64,000 nucleotides of DNA. Source: Sphingobium psychrophilum (GTDB lineage: Bacteria > Pseudomonadota > Alphaproteobacteria > Sphingomonadales > Sphingomonadaceae). The notes beneath the pieces are model-generated. The model saw nothing but the letters and a program-made list of their open reading frames with translations, did not search any database and was not told the origin of the DNA. The stretch is taken from the NCBI RefSeq assembly GCF_012927105.1, contig NZ_JABBFV010000013.1:1-64000 (forward strand), read 5' to 3'. Positions 36,773 to 45,671 of the stretch are shown in pieces; within the stretch, counting starts at the first letter, position 1, and the number at the start of each line of letters is the position of its first letter. The position numbers and the translations under genes are program-made.

Positions 36773-37569
36773 CAGAAGGCGAATTCGGTGATAATCGGGA
36801 TATGGTCGGATGGCTTGATCCAGCTGCGCGCGGGTTCGACAACGCGGTGGCTGACCGCCTTGTCCGCGACATCCTTCGTCATCCACATATGGTCGAGGCG
36901 ACGGCCGCGATCCGATTCCGCCCAGTCCTTCGCGCGATAGCTCCACCAGGTATAGAGGCGCGCAGGCGCAGGATGGAAATGGCGGCCGATATCTACCCAG
37001 TCGTTCGACGCCTGCAACCGCGCGAGAATGTCACATTCCCCCGGCGTGTGGCTGACGACGTTGAGCAACTGCTTGTGGCTCCAGACATCGCATTCCAGCG
37101 GCGCGATGTTGAAGTCGCCGGTCAGGATCGCGGGTTGCTTGTCGAGCGCCGACGACCACTCGATCATCCGTTCGAGGAAATCCATCTTCTGGCCGAATTT
37201 GGGATTCACCTCCCGATCGGGAATATCGCCGCCCGCGGGGACATAGACATTTTCGATCCGCACGCCATTGTCGAGCCGCACGCCGACATGGCGCGCTTCG
37301 CCATTGGCCTGCCAGTCGAACCGGTCATCCTCATGCACCGGCACCTTGCTCATTATCGCGACGCCATGATGCATCCGCTGGCCGTTCAGCACCTGATGGA
37401 CATAGCCCATGCGGCGGAACATTTCGGTGGGAAACGTCTCGTTCACCACCTTGGTTTCCTGCAGGCACAATATGTCGGGCGCTTCGAGCCGCAGCAGCTG
37501 TTCGACGATGTCGATACGCGCGCGGACGGAGTTGATGTTCCAGGAGCAGATGGAGAGGGTGTCGGCCAT
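36772..37569 (-). CDS. xth: Exodeoxyribonuclease III
   Basis: This 265-residue AP endonuclease/exonuclease III is of the endonuclease/exonuclease/phosphatase fold. The motifs are [25 protein letters not shown] with the metal Glu, TGDFNIAP with the Asp and Asn, [10 protein letters not shown], and the C-terminal PSDHIPI with the catalytic His. It repairs abasic sites in DNA. The start at 37569 (MADTLSI) is chosen over an upstream in-frame ATG. It heads the leftward xth-ribA-transpeptidase set. Confidence 0.94.
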   Translation of the reverse strand: MADTLSICSWNINSVRARIDIVEQLLRLEAPDILCLQETKVVNETFPTEMFRRMGYVHQVLNGQRMHHGVAIMSKVPVHEDDRFDWQANGEARHVGVRLDNGVRIENVYVPAGGDIPDREVNPKFGQKMDFLERMIEWSSALDKQPAILTGDFNIAPLECDVWSHKQLLNVVSHTPGECDILARLQASNDWVDIGRHFHPAPARLYTWWSYRAKDWAESDRGRRLDHMWMTKDVADKAVSHRVVEPARSWIKPSDHIPIITEFAF

Positions 37570-37632
37570 GGCATTCCACCTAGGAGGCCACAGGCGGTCA
37601 CGCAAGCGGCTGAAAGGGGGCCGCATAAAGTA

Positions 37633-37666
37633 AGACCCCCGCTCCGGGGGCGTGGAACGGGGGTCT
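37633..37666. terminator. Hairpin between lolA and xth
   Basis: The arms AGACCCCCG and CGGGGGTCT pair perfectly around a 16-base loop that can itself refold. It lies in the gap before xth and after lolA, both leftward, and could be an attenuator or terminator. There is no T-tract. Confidence 0.4.
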
Positions 37667-37812
37667 CGATCGCGCCCTTGAAGCGCTTCGCGGCGAGAGA
37701 GTGGACCGGATAACAGGGGGGAAATCCCGGTTTGTCTCTCGCCTTGAGTTGTAATTAGCGCCCGCCATATGAGCGGCAGATGAACAAAGCGCCAAGTTTT
37801 TCCATCTGTCCT

Positions 37813-37835
37813 GCAAGGCGCTCGGGCCGCCTTGC
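37813..37835 (-). terminator. Possible lolA terminator
   Basis: GCAAGGCG and CGCCTTGC form an 8-bp stem with a 7-base loop 13 bases after the lolA stop. A short purine/A-rich stretch follows rather than a clear T-run, so the call is moderate. Confidence 0.45.
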
Positions 37836-37847
37836 GGAGCCTAGAAG

Positions 37848-38498
37848 TCAGCCGCCGGCCGACCGTCCCCTGGGTCGCGGATCGGTCCAGCGGAAGGCGG
37901 AATCGGCCACCGGCGCACCATAGACATGGTTGCTCAGTCGCACCGCAGTACGGTTATTCTGCGAATCGAGCGCCACCCAGCCATAGAGTTGCAGGCCCGC
38001 GGGACCGGACGGGTTGCGTTTGAAGATCATGGTGATGGTGCCATATTCGAGCCGCTTGGGATCGCGCGCCTCGACGCTCAGGATCGATGGATCGCCGGTC
38101 GGCACGACCTTCCCATATTTGGAGAGATCCTTGCTGGGATCGAGCAGCGCGCCCAGCGGCGAGTTGCCGATCGGCCAGCGTTGCACTTGTCGCACTTCAT
38201 AATCGATCATGGTCAGCGCCTTGCCGTCGCCTACGATCAGCAGCGGCACCCCCTTTTGATATTGGAAGCGGATCTTGCCCGGCTGTTTGAGGGTCAATTT
38301 ACCGGTCAGGGTCTGGCCGCTGCGGTCGGTCTGGGTGAAATCGGCGGTCAGGGTGGTGACCCCGCGAATATAGGCATTGACCTGGGTCAGGTCGGACGAG
38401 GCCTGCTGCGCGGCGACGGGCGCGGTCGGCACGATGACCGACAGGGCGGCCGGCGCGGCGGCAAGGGCCAGGATCAGGGGCGCAAGGCTGCGCTGCAT
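37848..38498 (-). CDS. lolA: Outer-membrane lipoprotein carrier protein LolA
   Basis: This 216-residue periplasmic chaperone moves lipoproteins from the LolCDE complex to the outer membrane. A signal peptide covers about residues 1-30 (ending PVAAQQ). The LolA fold follows: YIRGVTTLTADFTQTDRSGQ, KPGKIRFQYQ and PLLIVGDGKALTMIDYE. The start at 38498 gives a standard signal peptide; the frame upstream is not coding. It lies between ftsK and xth, all leftward; ftsK-lolA-xth neighbourhoods are common in alphaproteobacteria. Confidence 0.92.
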   Translation of the reverse strand: MQRSLAPLILALAAAPAALSVIVPTAPVAAQQASSDLTQVNAYIRGVTTLTADFTQTDRSGQTLTGKLTLKQPGKIRFQYQKGVPLLIVGDGKALTMIDYEVRQVQRWPIGNSPLGALLDPSKDLSKYGKVVPTGDPSILSVEARDPKRLEYGTITMIFKRNPSGPAGLQLYGWVALDSQNNRTAVRLSNHVYGAPVADSAFRWTDPRPRGRSAGG

Positions 38499-38740
38499 GG
38501 CGTTCAACTCCGGTTGTTCAGGAATATGTGGGGTAGAAGGTCGGGCTTGAACCCGCTGTGAACCCGGCTGTTCCGAAATAGCAAGCTTTGGAAGCGTGAT
38601 GGGGGAGAGCATGTCGCAGACGGTCGGGACAGCTCTATCCCCCATGCTCCCGCCTCGCCCTGCCGGTCTGACCGGCGGCACCGCTCCAATTATGTTATCG
38701 GCGCGGCAGCAGCGTGATTCGCTTAGCCCTATTCGCGGAC

Positions 38741-38770
38741 AAAAAAAAGGGCCGATCCGAAGATCAGCCC
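38741..38770 (-). terminator. Rho-independent terminator with UUCG tetraloop
   Basis: Read leftward, GGGCTGATC and GATCGGCCC pair around TTCG and are followed by eight T residues. It ends the small-RNA candidate below and also lies downstream of ftsK. It is the strongest intrinsic terminator in its area. Confidence 0.85.
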
Positions 38771-38880
38771 GAAAAGTTTTAGGAGAGGATGCCTGAAAGG
38801 CCTGATCCTATTGCCCGCTCCAGCTTCATGCTGCAAATGCGAAGGGCGTAAGAGCAATTGCACGATACGCAATCGTAACC
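38741..38880 (-). ncRNA. Small RNA candidate, copy 1 (downstream of ftsK)
   Basis: This element of about 140 nt ends in the UUCG-loop terminator. It has a 5' hairpin at 38,855-38,876 (CGATTGC with GCAATTG), the block TTCGCATTTGC, a variable middle hairpin, and a 28-nt segment at 38,774-38,801 identical to copy 2 at 45,483-45,510. That segment includes CATCCTCTCCTAAAAC, an anti-Shine-Dalgarno-like sequence expected to be unpaired. A possible -10 (TAAAAT) lies just upstream, inside the gap after ftsK. The two copies differ in stems but keep pairing, which supports an RNA rather than a protein. The family name is not recognised by me. Confidence 0.72.
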
Positions 38881-38907
38881 ATTTTAGTCGGATCAGAGCG
38901 GCCAGCC

Positions 38908-41235
38908 TCAGAGCGGATTGCCATTTTCGTCGCGCAGCACTTCGCGGCGGCCGACATGGTTGGGCGGGCCGACCAAGCCTTCCTCCTCCATCTTCTCGAT
39001 CAGGCGCGCCGCGCTGTTGTAGCCGACGCGGAGTTGGCGTTGCAGCCAGCTGGTCGAGGCCTTCTGATTTTCGAACACCAGTTGGCACGCCTTGCGGAAC
39101 AGCTGCGCGTCCGGGCTGTCGTCGCCCAGATCGACGCCGTCGAGCGCGAAGCTGCCCTCCTCCGGCTCCTCGGTGACGGCCTGGATATAGTCGGGCTGGC
39201 CCTGCGCGCGCCAATGGTCGGCGACCATCCGCACTTCATCGTCGGACACGAAAGGACCGTGAACGCGGGTCAGCCCCTTGCCGCCATGCATGTAGAGCAT
39301 GTCGCCCTTGCCCAATAATTGTTCGGCACCCTGTTCGCCCAATATGGTGCGGCTGTCGATCTTGCTGGTGACGAAGAAGCTGATGCGGGTCGGCAGGTTT
39401 GCCTTTATGACGCCGGTGATGACGTCGACCGAGGGGCGCTGGGTAGCGAGGATCAGGTGGATGCCAGCCGCGCGCGCCTTTTGCGCCAGCCGCTGGATCA
39501 GAAATTCGACTTCCTTGCCCGCGGTCATCATCAGGTCGGCCAGTTCGTCCACCACCACCACGATCTGCGGCAGCGGCTGGAAATCCAACTGCTCCTCCTC
39601 ATAGATCGGCTTGCCGTTTTCGGGGTCGTAGCCGGTCTGGACCCGCCTGCCGAGCGGCTTGCCCTTCGCCTTCGCCGCGCGGACCTTCTCATTATAATTG
39701 GCCAGGTTGCGGACGGAGATGGACGCCATCATGCGATAGCGATCCTCCATCTGCTCCACCGCCCATTTCAGCGCGCGGATCGCCTTGGCCGGTTCAGTGA
39801 CGACCGGGGACAGGAGATGCGGGATATCGTCATAGGTCGATAGTTCCAGCATCTTGGGATCGATCATGATGAGCCGCAACTGGTCGGGCGTCATGCGGTA
39901 GAGCAAAGACAGGATCATGGCATTGAGGCCGACCGACTTGCCCGACCCGGTGGTGCCCGCGATCAGCAGATGGGGCATGGGGGCCAAGTCGGCGATGATC
40001 GGTTCGCCCGAGATATTCTTGCCCAGGATGATCGGCAGGGTCGCTTCCTGCATGAATTGTTCGGATGTGATGAGTTCGCGGAAGGACACCCCTTCGCGAT
40101 GGGCGTTGGGCAGTTCGATGCCGATCACGGTGCGGCCGGGAATCGTCGCGACGCGGGCCGACAGGGCCGACATGTTGCGGGCGATATCGTCGGCCAGCGC
40201 GATCACGCGGCTCGCCTTGATGCCGGGCGCGGGTTCCAGTTCATACATGGTGACGACCGGGCCGGGGCGGACTTCGGTGATGTTGCCCTTCACATGGAAA
40301 TCGTCGAGCACCGATTCGAGCAGGCGGGCGTTCCGTTCCAGCGCGGCCTTGTCGATCTTGCCGCCCTGGTTCGCGGGGACGGGGTTGAGCAGGTCGGGCG
40401 AGGGCAGCGAGCTATGCCCGAACAGGTCGTCCTGGCTGATCGGCGCCATGGGGCGCTGCACCGGCGCGGGCTTGGGCGACTGGATGGTGATAGGCGGTTT
40501 GGGTTCGTGCGATACCTGCTTGCGCGGGGCGATGACGCGCCCGGCCAGTTCGTCATCGCCATCATCGTCGGCATCGACCACGGCGGCGGAACCGGCAAAA
40601 CCGAGCGTCGGCCGCGGCAGGTTGAGTTTGGGCAATGAGGGCCGGCGCAGCGCGATGATCGGCTTTTCCAGCGCCAGGCTGCGATAGCAGGCGAACAGTC
40701 CCGCAATCAGCGCGCCAACGATGAGGATTCCCGTGATCCATGACGCGGCGGCGGGCGCCTGCGCTGTCAGGCTGGCAATGCCCTTGGCGACGACCAGGCC
40801 GATCACCCCGCCCCAGCCCGCGGGCAGGCCGACCAGCGGCGCGCTTTGGAACAAGGCGAGCGCAATGCCGATCAGGGCGATGCCGAACAGGCATTTGCCG
40901 AACTGGCCCTTCCATTCGCGCATATCCTGGTCGCCCCACATACGACGGGCGGTGACCGCCATCAGCGGCAGGATGAGGGCGACGGGCACGCCCAGCAGCC
41001 AGAGCAGGAAATCGGCGGTCCAGGCACCAGGCGACTGCATGATATTGGCGACATGATCGCCCGCGACGGTGTTCATCGACGGGTCGCTGGGCGTATAGCT
41101 GAGCAGCGCCAGGGCCAGGAACAGAGTCGCCAGGACGAGCGTGATCGCGCCGATCAGCGCGCCGCTGCGCATCAGGCTGCGCTTCAACATTTCGCGCCAT
41201 TCCGGCGTGCGTTTCACGGTGCGGCCGACGGCCAT
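38908..41235 (-). CDS. ftsK: DNA translocase FtsK
   Basis: This 775-residue septal DNA pump has a compact N-terminal membrane part (about four helices, residues 20-190), a Pro-rich linker and the RecA-like motor. Walker A GTTGSGKSVGLN is near residue 425 and Walker B VVVVDELADLMM near 575. A C-terminal gamma winged helix (WLQRQLRVGYNSAARLIEKM) reads KOPS sequences. The start at 41235 (MAVGRTV) is preferred over 41271. It resolves chromosome dimers and pumps the terminus at division. Confidence 0.95.
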   Translation of the reverse strand: MAVGRTVKRTPEWREMLKRSLMRSGALIGAITLVLATLFLALALLSYTPSDPSMNTVAGDHVANIMQSPGAWTADFLLWLLGVPVALILPLMAVTARRMWGDQDMREWKGQFGKCLFGIALIGIALALFQSAPLVGLPAGWGGVIGLVVAKGIASLTAQAPAAASWITGILIVGALIAGLFACYRSLALEKPIIALRRPSLPKLNLPRPTLGFAGSAAVVDADDDGDDELAGRVIAPRKQVSHEPKPPITIQSPKPAPVQRPMAPISQDDLFGHSSLPSPDLLNPVPANQGGKIDKAALERNARLLESVLDDFHVKGNITEVRPGPVVTMYELEPAPGIKASRVIALADDIARNMSALSARVATIPGRTVIGIELPNAHREGVSFRELITSEQFMQEATLPIILGKNISGEPIIADLAPMPHLLIAGTTGSGKSVGLNAMILSLLYRMTPDQLRLIMIDPKMLELSTYDDIPHLLSPVVTEPAKAIRALKWAVEQMEDRYRMMASISVRNLANYNEKVRAAKAKGKPLGRRVQTGYDPENGKPIYEEEQLDFQPLPQIVVVVDELADLMMTAGKEVEFLIQRLAQKARAAGIHLILATQRPSVDVITGVIKANLPTRISFFVTSKIDSRTILGEQGAEQLLGKGDMLYMHGGKGLTRVHGPFVSDDEVRMVADHWRAQGQPDYIQAVTEEPEEGSFALDGVDLGDDSPDAQLFRKACQLVFENQKASTSWLQRQLRVGYNSAARLIEKMEEEGLVGPPNHVGRREVLRDENGNPL

Positions 41236-41333
41236 AATCCTGCTTGTCCCCCAAATGTTCCGTTTCGGCACAATGCGCCAAGCGGGGAGTCCCGGTCAAG
41301 AGCGCGGCCGATCGGCTCGTCCCGCGCGCTCGA

Positions 41334-41816
41334 TCAGAGCGCGGCGAGCGCCGTCAATGTGTCGCCATCGACCCGCTGCACCGTCCATTCGTCCATCGCC
41401 GTCGCGCCCAGCGACTGGTAGAAGGCGATGGCAGGGGCGTTCCAGTCGAGCACCGACCATTCGAGCCGGGCGCAATTGCGCTCGATCGCCAGTTGCGCGA
41501 GACGGGCGAGCAGCGCTTGGCCCGCGCCCAGGCCGCGCGCGTCCGGCAGGACGAACAGATCCTCCAGATAGACGCCCGGCCGCGCTTCGAAGGTGGAGAA
41601 ATTGTGGAAGAAGAGGGCAAAGCCAACCGCTCTGCCGGCATGCTCCGCGATCAGCACCTCAGCCATCGGCCGCGGGCCGAACAGATAGCGGGCGAGCGTG
41701 GCGCGGTCCGCCTTCACCGCATGGGCGAGCCGTTCATAGTCGGCCAGCGCCAGGATGAAGTCATGGATGATGCCGATATCGTCGGCCTGCGCGTCGCGAA
41801 TGATGATGTCGGTCAT
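41334..41816 (-). CDS. GNAT acetyltransferase, diamine acetyltransferase-like
   Basis: This 160-residue GNAT protein opens IIIRDAQADDIGIIHDFI and has the acetyl-CoA loop PDARGLGAGQALLARLA near residue 92. The ending LDWNAPAIAFYQSLGATAM is as in spermidine/diamine acetyltransferase-like enzymes. The substrate is not proven. Its ATG overlaps the stop of the EamA transporter gene (ATGA), so the two are co-translated. Confidence 0.87.
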   Translation of the reverse strand: MTDIIIRDAQADDIGIIHDFILALADYERLAHAVKADRATLARYLFGPRPMAEVLIAEHAGRAVGFALFFHNFSTFEARPGVYLEDLFVLPDARGLGAGQALLARLAQLAIERNCARLEWSVLDWNAPAIAFYQSLGATAMDEWTVQRVDGDTLTALAAL

Positions 41817-42706
41817 GCCGTTCCCGCTTCCACATGGGCTACATTGGCCCCTTTACTGCGCGCGGCGATAAGGCAGCCGGCGACGATGAGCAATGCGCCC
41901 GCCACCGTCGTCAGGGTCAACCGCTCACCAAAGGCCAGCCAGCCCATCAGCGCCGCCCAGAAAAAAGCGCTATATTCGATCGGGATCAGCCGCTGCGCCT
42001 CCGCCCGCGCATAGGCCCAGGCGAGCGCGGCGAGCGAGGTGAAGGCGAGGCCGGCGGCGAGCAGCACCAGCGGAATCGCAGAACGATCGGGCAGCACAGC
42101 CCAGACCGGCGCGCCCAGCACAAAGACGCCGAGCATGACGATATGCTGGAAGAAGGCGACCTCGATCGGCGAGGCGCGCTGCGCCTGCTGCCGCTGGAGG
42201 ATGAGGTTCCAGGCGAAGAGGACGGCCGATCCCAGCACCGCGCCCGCGCCCAGCAGCGCGTCGGCGTCATAGCGCCCCTGCAACCGCCCCGACAGGATCA
42301 CGCCCACGCCGACCAGTCCCAGCAGCGAGGCCCCGATCGCCTGCCGCCCGACCGTCTCGCCCAGCAGCAGCGCGGCGAGATAGAGGGCGATCAGCGGGGC
42401 GATGAAGGACAGCGCGATCGCTTCGGCAAGCGGCATCCGCATCAGCGCCCAAAAGAAGAGCGACGCCATCAGCGCCACGACCGAACCGCGGAGCAGGTGC
42501 AGGCGCAGCACGGCTCGATCCGGCCAACGCTGGCGAGTGAGCAGCATCAGCGTCAGGCCAAGCAAGCTGCCCGCGACGGCGCGCCAGAGGAGAGCGTTAT
42601 AAAGGCCGATAGCAAGGCTCAGCCCCTTCATCGCGGCGTCCATCACCGAAAACAGCGCGACGCCGACGCAGCAGACGGCAAAGGGAATGGCGAATCCGCC
42701 GGGCAT
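41813..42706 (-). CDS. EamA/DMT-family transporter
   Basis: This 297-residue membrane protein has ten predicted helices in two EamA repeats, for example LLRGSVVALMASLFFWALMR and FFWAALMGWLAFGE. It belongs to the drug/metabolite transporter superfamily, which exports or imports small metabolites. The start at 42706 (MPGGFAI) or three codons earlier cannot be separated. It follows ispG by 23 bp and overlaps the GNAT gene by four bases. Confidence 0.85.
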   Translation of the reverse strand: MPGGFAIPFAVCCVGVALFSVMDAAMKGLSLAIGLYNALLWRAVAGSLLGLTLMLLTRQRWPDRAVLRLHLLRGSVVALMASLFFWALMRMPLAEAIALSFIAPLIALYLAALLLGETVGRQAIGASLLGLVGVGVILSGRLQGRYDADALLGAGAVLGSAVLFAWNLILQRQQAQRASPIEVAFFQHIVMLGVFVLGAPVWAVLPDRSAIPLVLLAAGLAFTSLAALAWAYARAEAQRLIPIEYSAFFWAALMGWLAFGERLTLTTVAGALLIVAGCLIAARSKGANVAHVEAGTA

Positions 42707-42729
42707 GGTGCGCAACGGAATCGCTCCGC

Positions 42730-43890
42730 CTATTCCGCCGCCTCGGCCTTGCCCGCGTCGGTCATGTCGGCTTCGGCCTTGGCCGCCTCGATCTCCGCCG
42801 CCTTGGCTTCTACCAGGCGAACGATATGGTCGACCATGCCTTCGTCCTGAATCACATGGTCGGTGATGCCCGACAGATAGACCATATGCTTGCCAGCCCC
42901 ACCGCCGGTCAGGCCGATATCGGTTTCGCGTGCTTCGCCGGGGCCGTTGACGACGCAGCCCAGTACGGAGAGCGAAAGCGGTGTATGGATATGCTGGAGC
43001 CGTTCTTCCAGCGCCTGCACGGTGCGGATGACGTCGAAGCCCTGGCGCGCGCAGGACGGGCAGGAAATGACCTTCACCCCGCGGGTGCGGATGCCGAGCG
43101 ATTTGAGGATTTCATAGCCGACCCGCACTTCCTCTTCGGGTTCGGCGGAGAGGGAAACGCGGATCGTGTCGCCGATTCCGGCCCAGAGCAGGTTGCCGAT
43201 GCCGATCGCGCTTTTCACCGTGCCGCCGATCAAGCCGCCCGCTTCGGTAATGCCCAGATGCAGCGGGCAATCGACCGCGTCAGCAAGCTGCATATAGGCC
43301 GCGACGGCGAGGAAGACGTCGCTGGCCTTCACCGCGACTTTATATTCGTGGAAATCCTGGTCCTGCAGCAGCTTGATATGGTCGAGCGCGGATTCGACCA
43401 GCGCTTCGGGGCAAGGCTCGCCATATTTTTCCAGCAAATCCTTCTCAAGCGACCCCGCATTGACGCCAATGCGGATCGAGCAGCCATTGGCCTTGGCCGC
43501 ATCGACCACTTCCTTGACCCGCTTTTCCGACCCGATATTACCAGGGTTGATGCGCAGACAGGCGGCGCCCGCATCGGCCGCTTCCAGCGCGCGCTTATAA
43601 TGGAAATGGATGTCGGCGACGATCGGGACGCGGACGGCGCGGACGATCTGTTTCAGGGCCGCGGTCGATTCCTCGTCGGGGCAGGACACGCGGATGATAT
43701 CGACGCCCGCTTCCTCGCAACGGCGGATCTGGTCGATCGTGCCCTTGATATCGTGAGTCAGCGTGTTGGTCATGGTCTGAACTGTGACCGGTGCGCCGCC
43801 ACCCACGGGGACATTGCCGACCATGATCTGACGCGACTGCCGCCGCGCTATGTCACGCCAGGGGCGCAGGCCGGGATTATGATCGGACAT
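42730..43890 (-). CDS. ispG: 4-hydroxy-3-methylbut-2-enyl diphosphate synthase
   Basis: This 386-residue iron-sulfur enzyme of the MEP isoprenoid pathway is also called GcpE. It opens with [21 protein letters not shown], and its Fe-S cysteines appear in [12 protein letters not shown] and [13 protein letters not shown]. The last 25 residues are an Ala/Glu-rich tail beyond the conserved core. The start at 43890 (MSDHNPG) is preceded by a 9-bp hairpin at 43,892-43,924. Confidence 0.95.
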   Translation of the reverse strand: MSDHNPGLRPWRDIARRQSRQIMVGNVPVGGGAPVTVQTMTNTLTHDIKGTIDQIRRCEEAGVDIIRVSCPDEESTAALKQIVRAVRVPIVADIHFHYKRALEAADAGAACLRINPGNIGSEKRVKEVVDAAKANGCSIRIGVNAGSLEKDLLEKYGEPCPEALVESALDHIKLLQDQDFHEYKVAVKASDVFLAVAAYMQLADAVDCPLHLGITEAGGLIGGTVKSAIGIGNLLWAGIGDTIRVSLSAEPEEEVRVGYEILKSLGIRTRGVKVISCPSCARQGFDVIRTVQALEERLQHIHTPLSLSVLGCVVNGPGEARETDIGLTGGGAGKHMVYLSGITDHVIQDEGMVDHIVRLVEAKAAEIEAAKAEADMTDAGKAEAAE

Positions 43891-43891
43891 G

Positions 43892-43924
43892 TATAGAGGC
43901 TCCGTAAGCTACAAAGCCTCTATA
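43892..43924 (-). promoter_or_regulatory. Hairpin directly before ispG
   Basis: TATAGAGGC and GCCTCTATA pair perfectly around a 15-base loop. The stem ends two bases from the ispG start and lies after the fadL stop. It could end fadL transcripts or affect ispG translation; no T-tract is seen. Confidence 0.4.
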
Positions 43925-43941
43925 GGGATGTTTGGTGACGG

Positions 43942-45246
43942 TTAGAAGCGCAGCGTCGCGGATGCCGCAACCTGATCCGCATTGCCGCTGGTTTGCGCCA
44001 GCGTCGTCGCTGTGACGGTGGCGGGCGAGGGGAAATAGCTGTCCGGGCGGATGATATTCGCCTTTTCCACGAAGGTATGGGCGTAGCTGAGGTTCAGCGC
44101 GAAGGCGTCCGACATGTTCCAGGTCGCGCCGCCGGTCAGCCAGACGCGGTCGCCATCGGGGACACGGGTGGTCAGATGCTGCGGATTGGTCGGCGAACGG
44201 TCGAACATAGTGCCGGCGCGCACGGTGAAGGCCGGGCTGACATCATATTCGCCGCCGACGCTGACCGAATAGCTATCCCGGTAGTCCAGTTCCTTGTTCG
44301 TCGTGCCCGCGGCGGAAGTGACGGCAATTCCCTTGAACTTCGACCAATTATACCATTTGCCGGTAACCATCGCGCGCAGTTGCGGCGTCAGCTTGTGCAT
44401 CATGGAGACGGTGACGATATCGGGCAATTCCAGCGGCGCGGTGGCAGCAAATTCGCCATTGCCCGCGGCGACCGGCCCGACCAGGCCCGACACGATCTGC
44501 GTGCCGGCCAGCGTGTGGCTGACGCCGGAGCGATAATGGACGCCCCAATTGGTGTCACCGGTGGTGTAGAACAGGCCCGCATTCCAGCCGATCGACCAGT
44601 CGTCGCCCTTCAGGCTGGCGAAGCCATCCGTCGTGACCAAGGGCGAGAGCTGCGGCAGGGCGTTGGTCAGCGTCGCCTTCACATATTGCACGTCGACGCC
44701 GCCGCCGATCGACAGATTGTCGCTCAGCTTATAGGCGGCCGAAGGCTGGATATTATAGGTTTTGAGGTCGGTGTAGAGCGAGTCATAGCGGCCGAAGAAG
44801 CCGTCATCATATTCCAGCTTCAGGCCGAAGGGCGCATTGACGCCCAGGCCGACCCAGAGCCGGTCGCTGACCTGCGCGCTGGCGTAGAAGCTGGGGATGG
44901 GGATGACGCTTTCGAACGGATTGCCGCCGTCATTGCCGCCGACAGGGACCGACAGGGTCGAGCCGGGGATGCTGCGGCGCGAACCGCGATTGGTCTGGTG
45001 CGCCGACGCCATCAGCGCGACGCCGCCGACCGAGGTCTGGATGCCCGACAACTGCGTCATCGCGGCTGGATTGAAATAGATTGTGGACGGATCATCCCCG
45101 GCTGCCGCGCCGCCGGACAGGGCGCGTCCGGTTTCCTTGGGCGATTGTTCCTGCAGGTAGAAGCCGCCGGCAAAGGCCGGGGTCGCGGACGCCAATATGG
45201 CGCCGGTCAGGAAAAGAGCGGAGAAATGGCGACCGCGAAGCAACAT
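43942..45246 (-). CDS. FadL/OmpP1-family outer-membrane transporter
   Basis: This 434-residue outer-membrane protein starts at 45246 with a signal peptide ending near ATPAFA. The mature protein begins GGFYLQEQSPKETGRALSGG, the FadL N-terminal hatch. YFNPAAMTQL (the FadL NPA motif) and a 14-strand-type barrel ending AATLRF follow. It takes up long-chain fatty acids or other hydrophobic compounds. The chosen ATG has GAGGAT about eight bases upstream; that site is complementary over seven bases to the small-RNA seed nearby. Confidence 0.88.
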   Translation of the reverse strand: MLLRGRHFSALFLTGAILASATPAFAGGFYLQEQSPKETGRALSGGAAAGDDPSTIYFNPAAMTQLSGIQTSVGGVALMASAHQTNRGSRRSIPGSTLSVPVGGNDGGNPFESVIPIPSFYASAQVSDRLWVGLGVNAPFGLKLEYDDGFFGRYDSLYTDLKTYNIQPSAAYKLSDNLSIGGGVDVQYVKATLTNALPQLSPLVTTDGFASLKGDDWSIGWNAGLFYTTGDTNWGVHYRSGVSHTLAGTQIVSGLVGPVAAGNGEFAATAPLELPDIVTVSMMHKLTPQLRAMVTGKWYNWSKFKGIAVTSAAGTTNKELDYRDSYSVSVGGEYDVSPAFTVRAGTMFDRSPTNPQHLTTRVPDGDRVWLTGGATWNMSDAFALNLSYAHTFVEKANIIRPDSYFPSPATVTATTLAQTSGNADQVAASATLRF

Positions 45247-45452
45247 GGCAGATCCTCTACTGGACATGATATTGGCCTTGATCGGTGGCGTTCGAACGCC
45301 CGACCGGCTGTTTGGACGCAGCCCGATTATCAGGATTGTGGTTAAATTCCAGTGAGCGGATCGCCCGATTCATCGCATTTCCGCGGCTATAGGCGCATGC
45401 AGCATGGCAAAACGCTACGGCAACAGGGCAGGACGGCGACCGGATCAAGACG

Positions 45453-45480
45453 AAAAAAAAGCCGCCCCGAAGGACGGCCT
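45453..45480 (-). terminator. Rho-independent terminator with UUCG tetraloop
   Basis: Read leftward, GCCGTCC and GGGCGGC pair around TTCG and are followed by eight T residues. It has the same design as the terminator at 38,741-38,770 but a different stem sequence. It ends small-RNA copy 2 and lies downstream of the phosphohexomutase gene. Confidence 0.85.
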
Positions 45481-45588
45481 TGAAGTTTTAGGAGAGGATG
45501 CCTGAAAGGCGAGTTCCTTTTGCGGTGCAGCGCAGAGTGTCGCAAATGCGAAACATGGAGGGACGATTGCGTTTCCTGCAATCGTTAT
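45453..45588 (-). ncRNA. Small RNA candidate, copy 2 (downstream of the phosphohexomutase gene)
   Basis: This element of about 136 nt parallels copy 1. Its 5' hairpin is perfect (ACGATTGC with GCAATCGT, where copy 1 has a wobble). TTCGCATTTGC, a middle stem TTTGCG/CGCAAA, the identical 28-nt segment at 45,483-45,510 and the UUCG terminator follow. It lies 83 bases after the phosphohexomutase stop and 206 bases before the fadL start in the leftward direction. The upstream gap also holds an inverted repeat CTTTCC/GGAAAG near 45,600. Whether it has its own promoter or is cut from the upstream mRNA is open. Confidence 0.72.
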
Positions 45589-45671
45589 CTGGAGCTATGC
45601 TTTCCGTAAGGGAAAGTAGCGAGAGAAAACGGATTAACGATACCAAAGTATAAGAGGGATACAGGCGTTTT

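Noticed and set aside
38789..38851. Plus-strand mini-frame with a perfect ribosome site (AGGAGAGG then ATG) in the first sRNA locus
   Set aside because: Its partner frame at 45,498-45,653 shares only the first four codons; after that the peptides are unrelated and of different length. Conservation instead follows minus-strand RNA stems and the terminator.
45498..45653. Plus-strand 51-codon frame in the second sRNA locus
   Set aside because: Same reason: it overlaps the structured minus-strand element and shows no protein similarity to the first locus beyond MPER.
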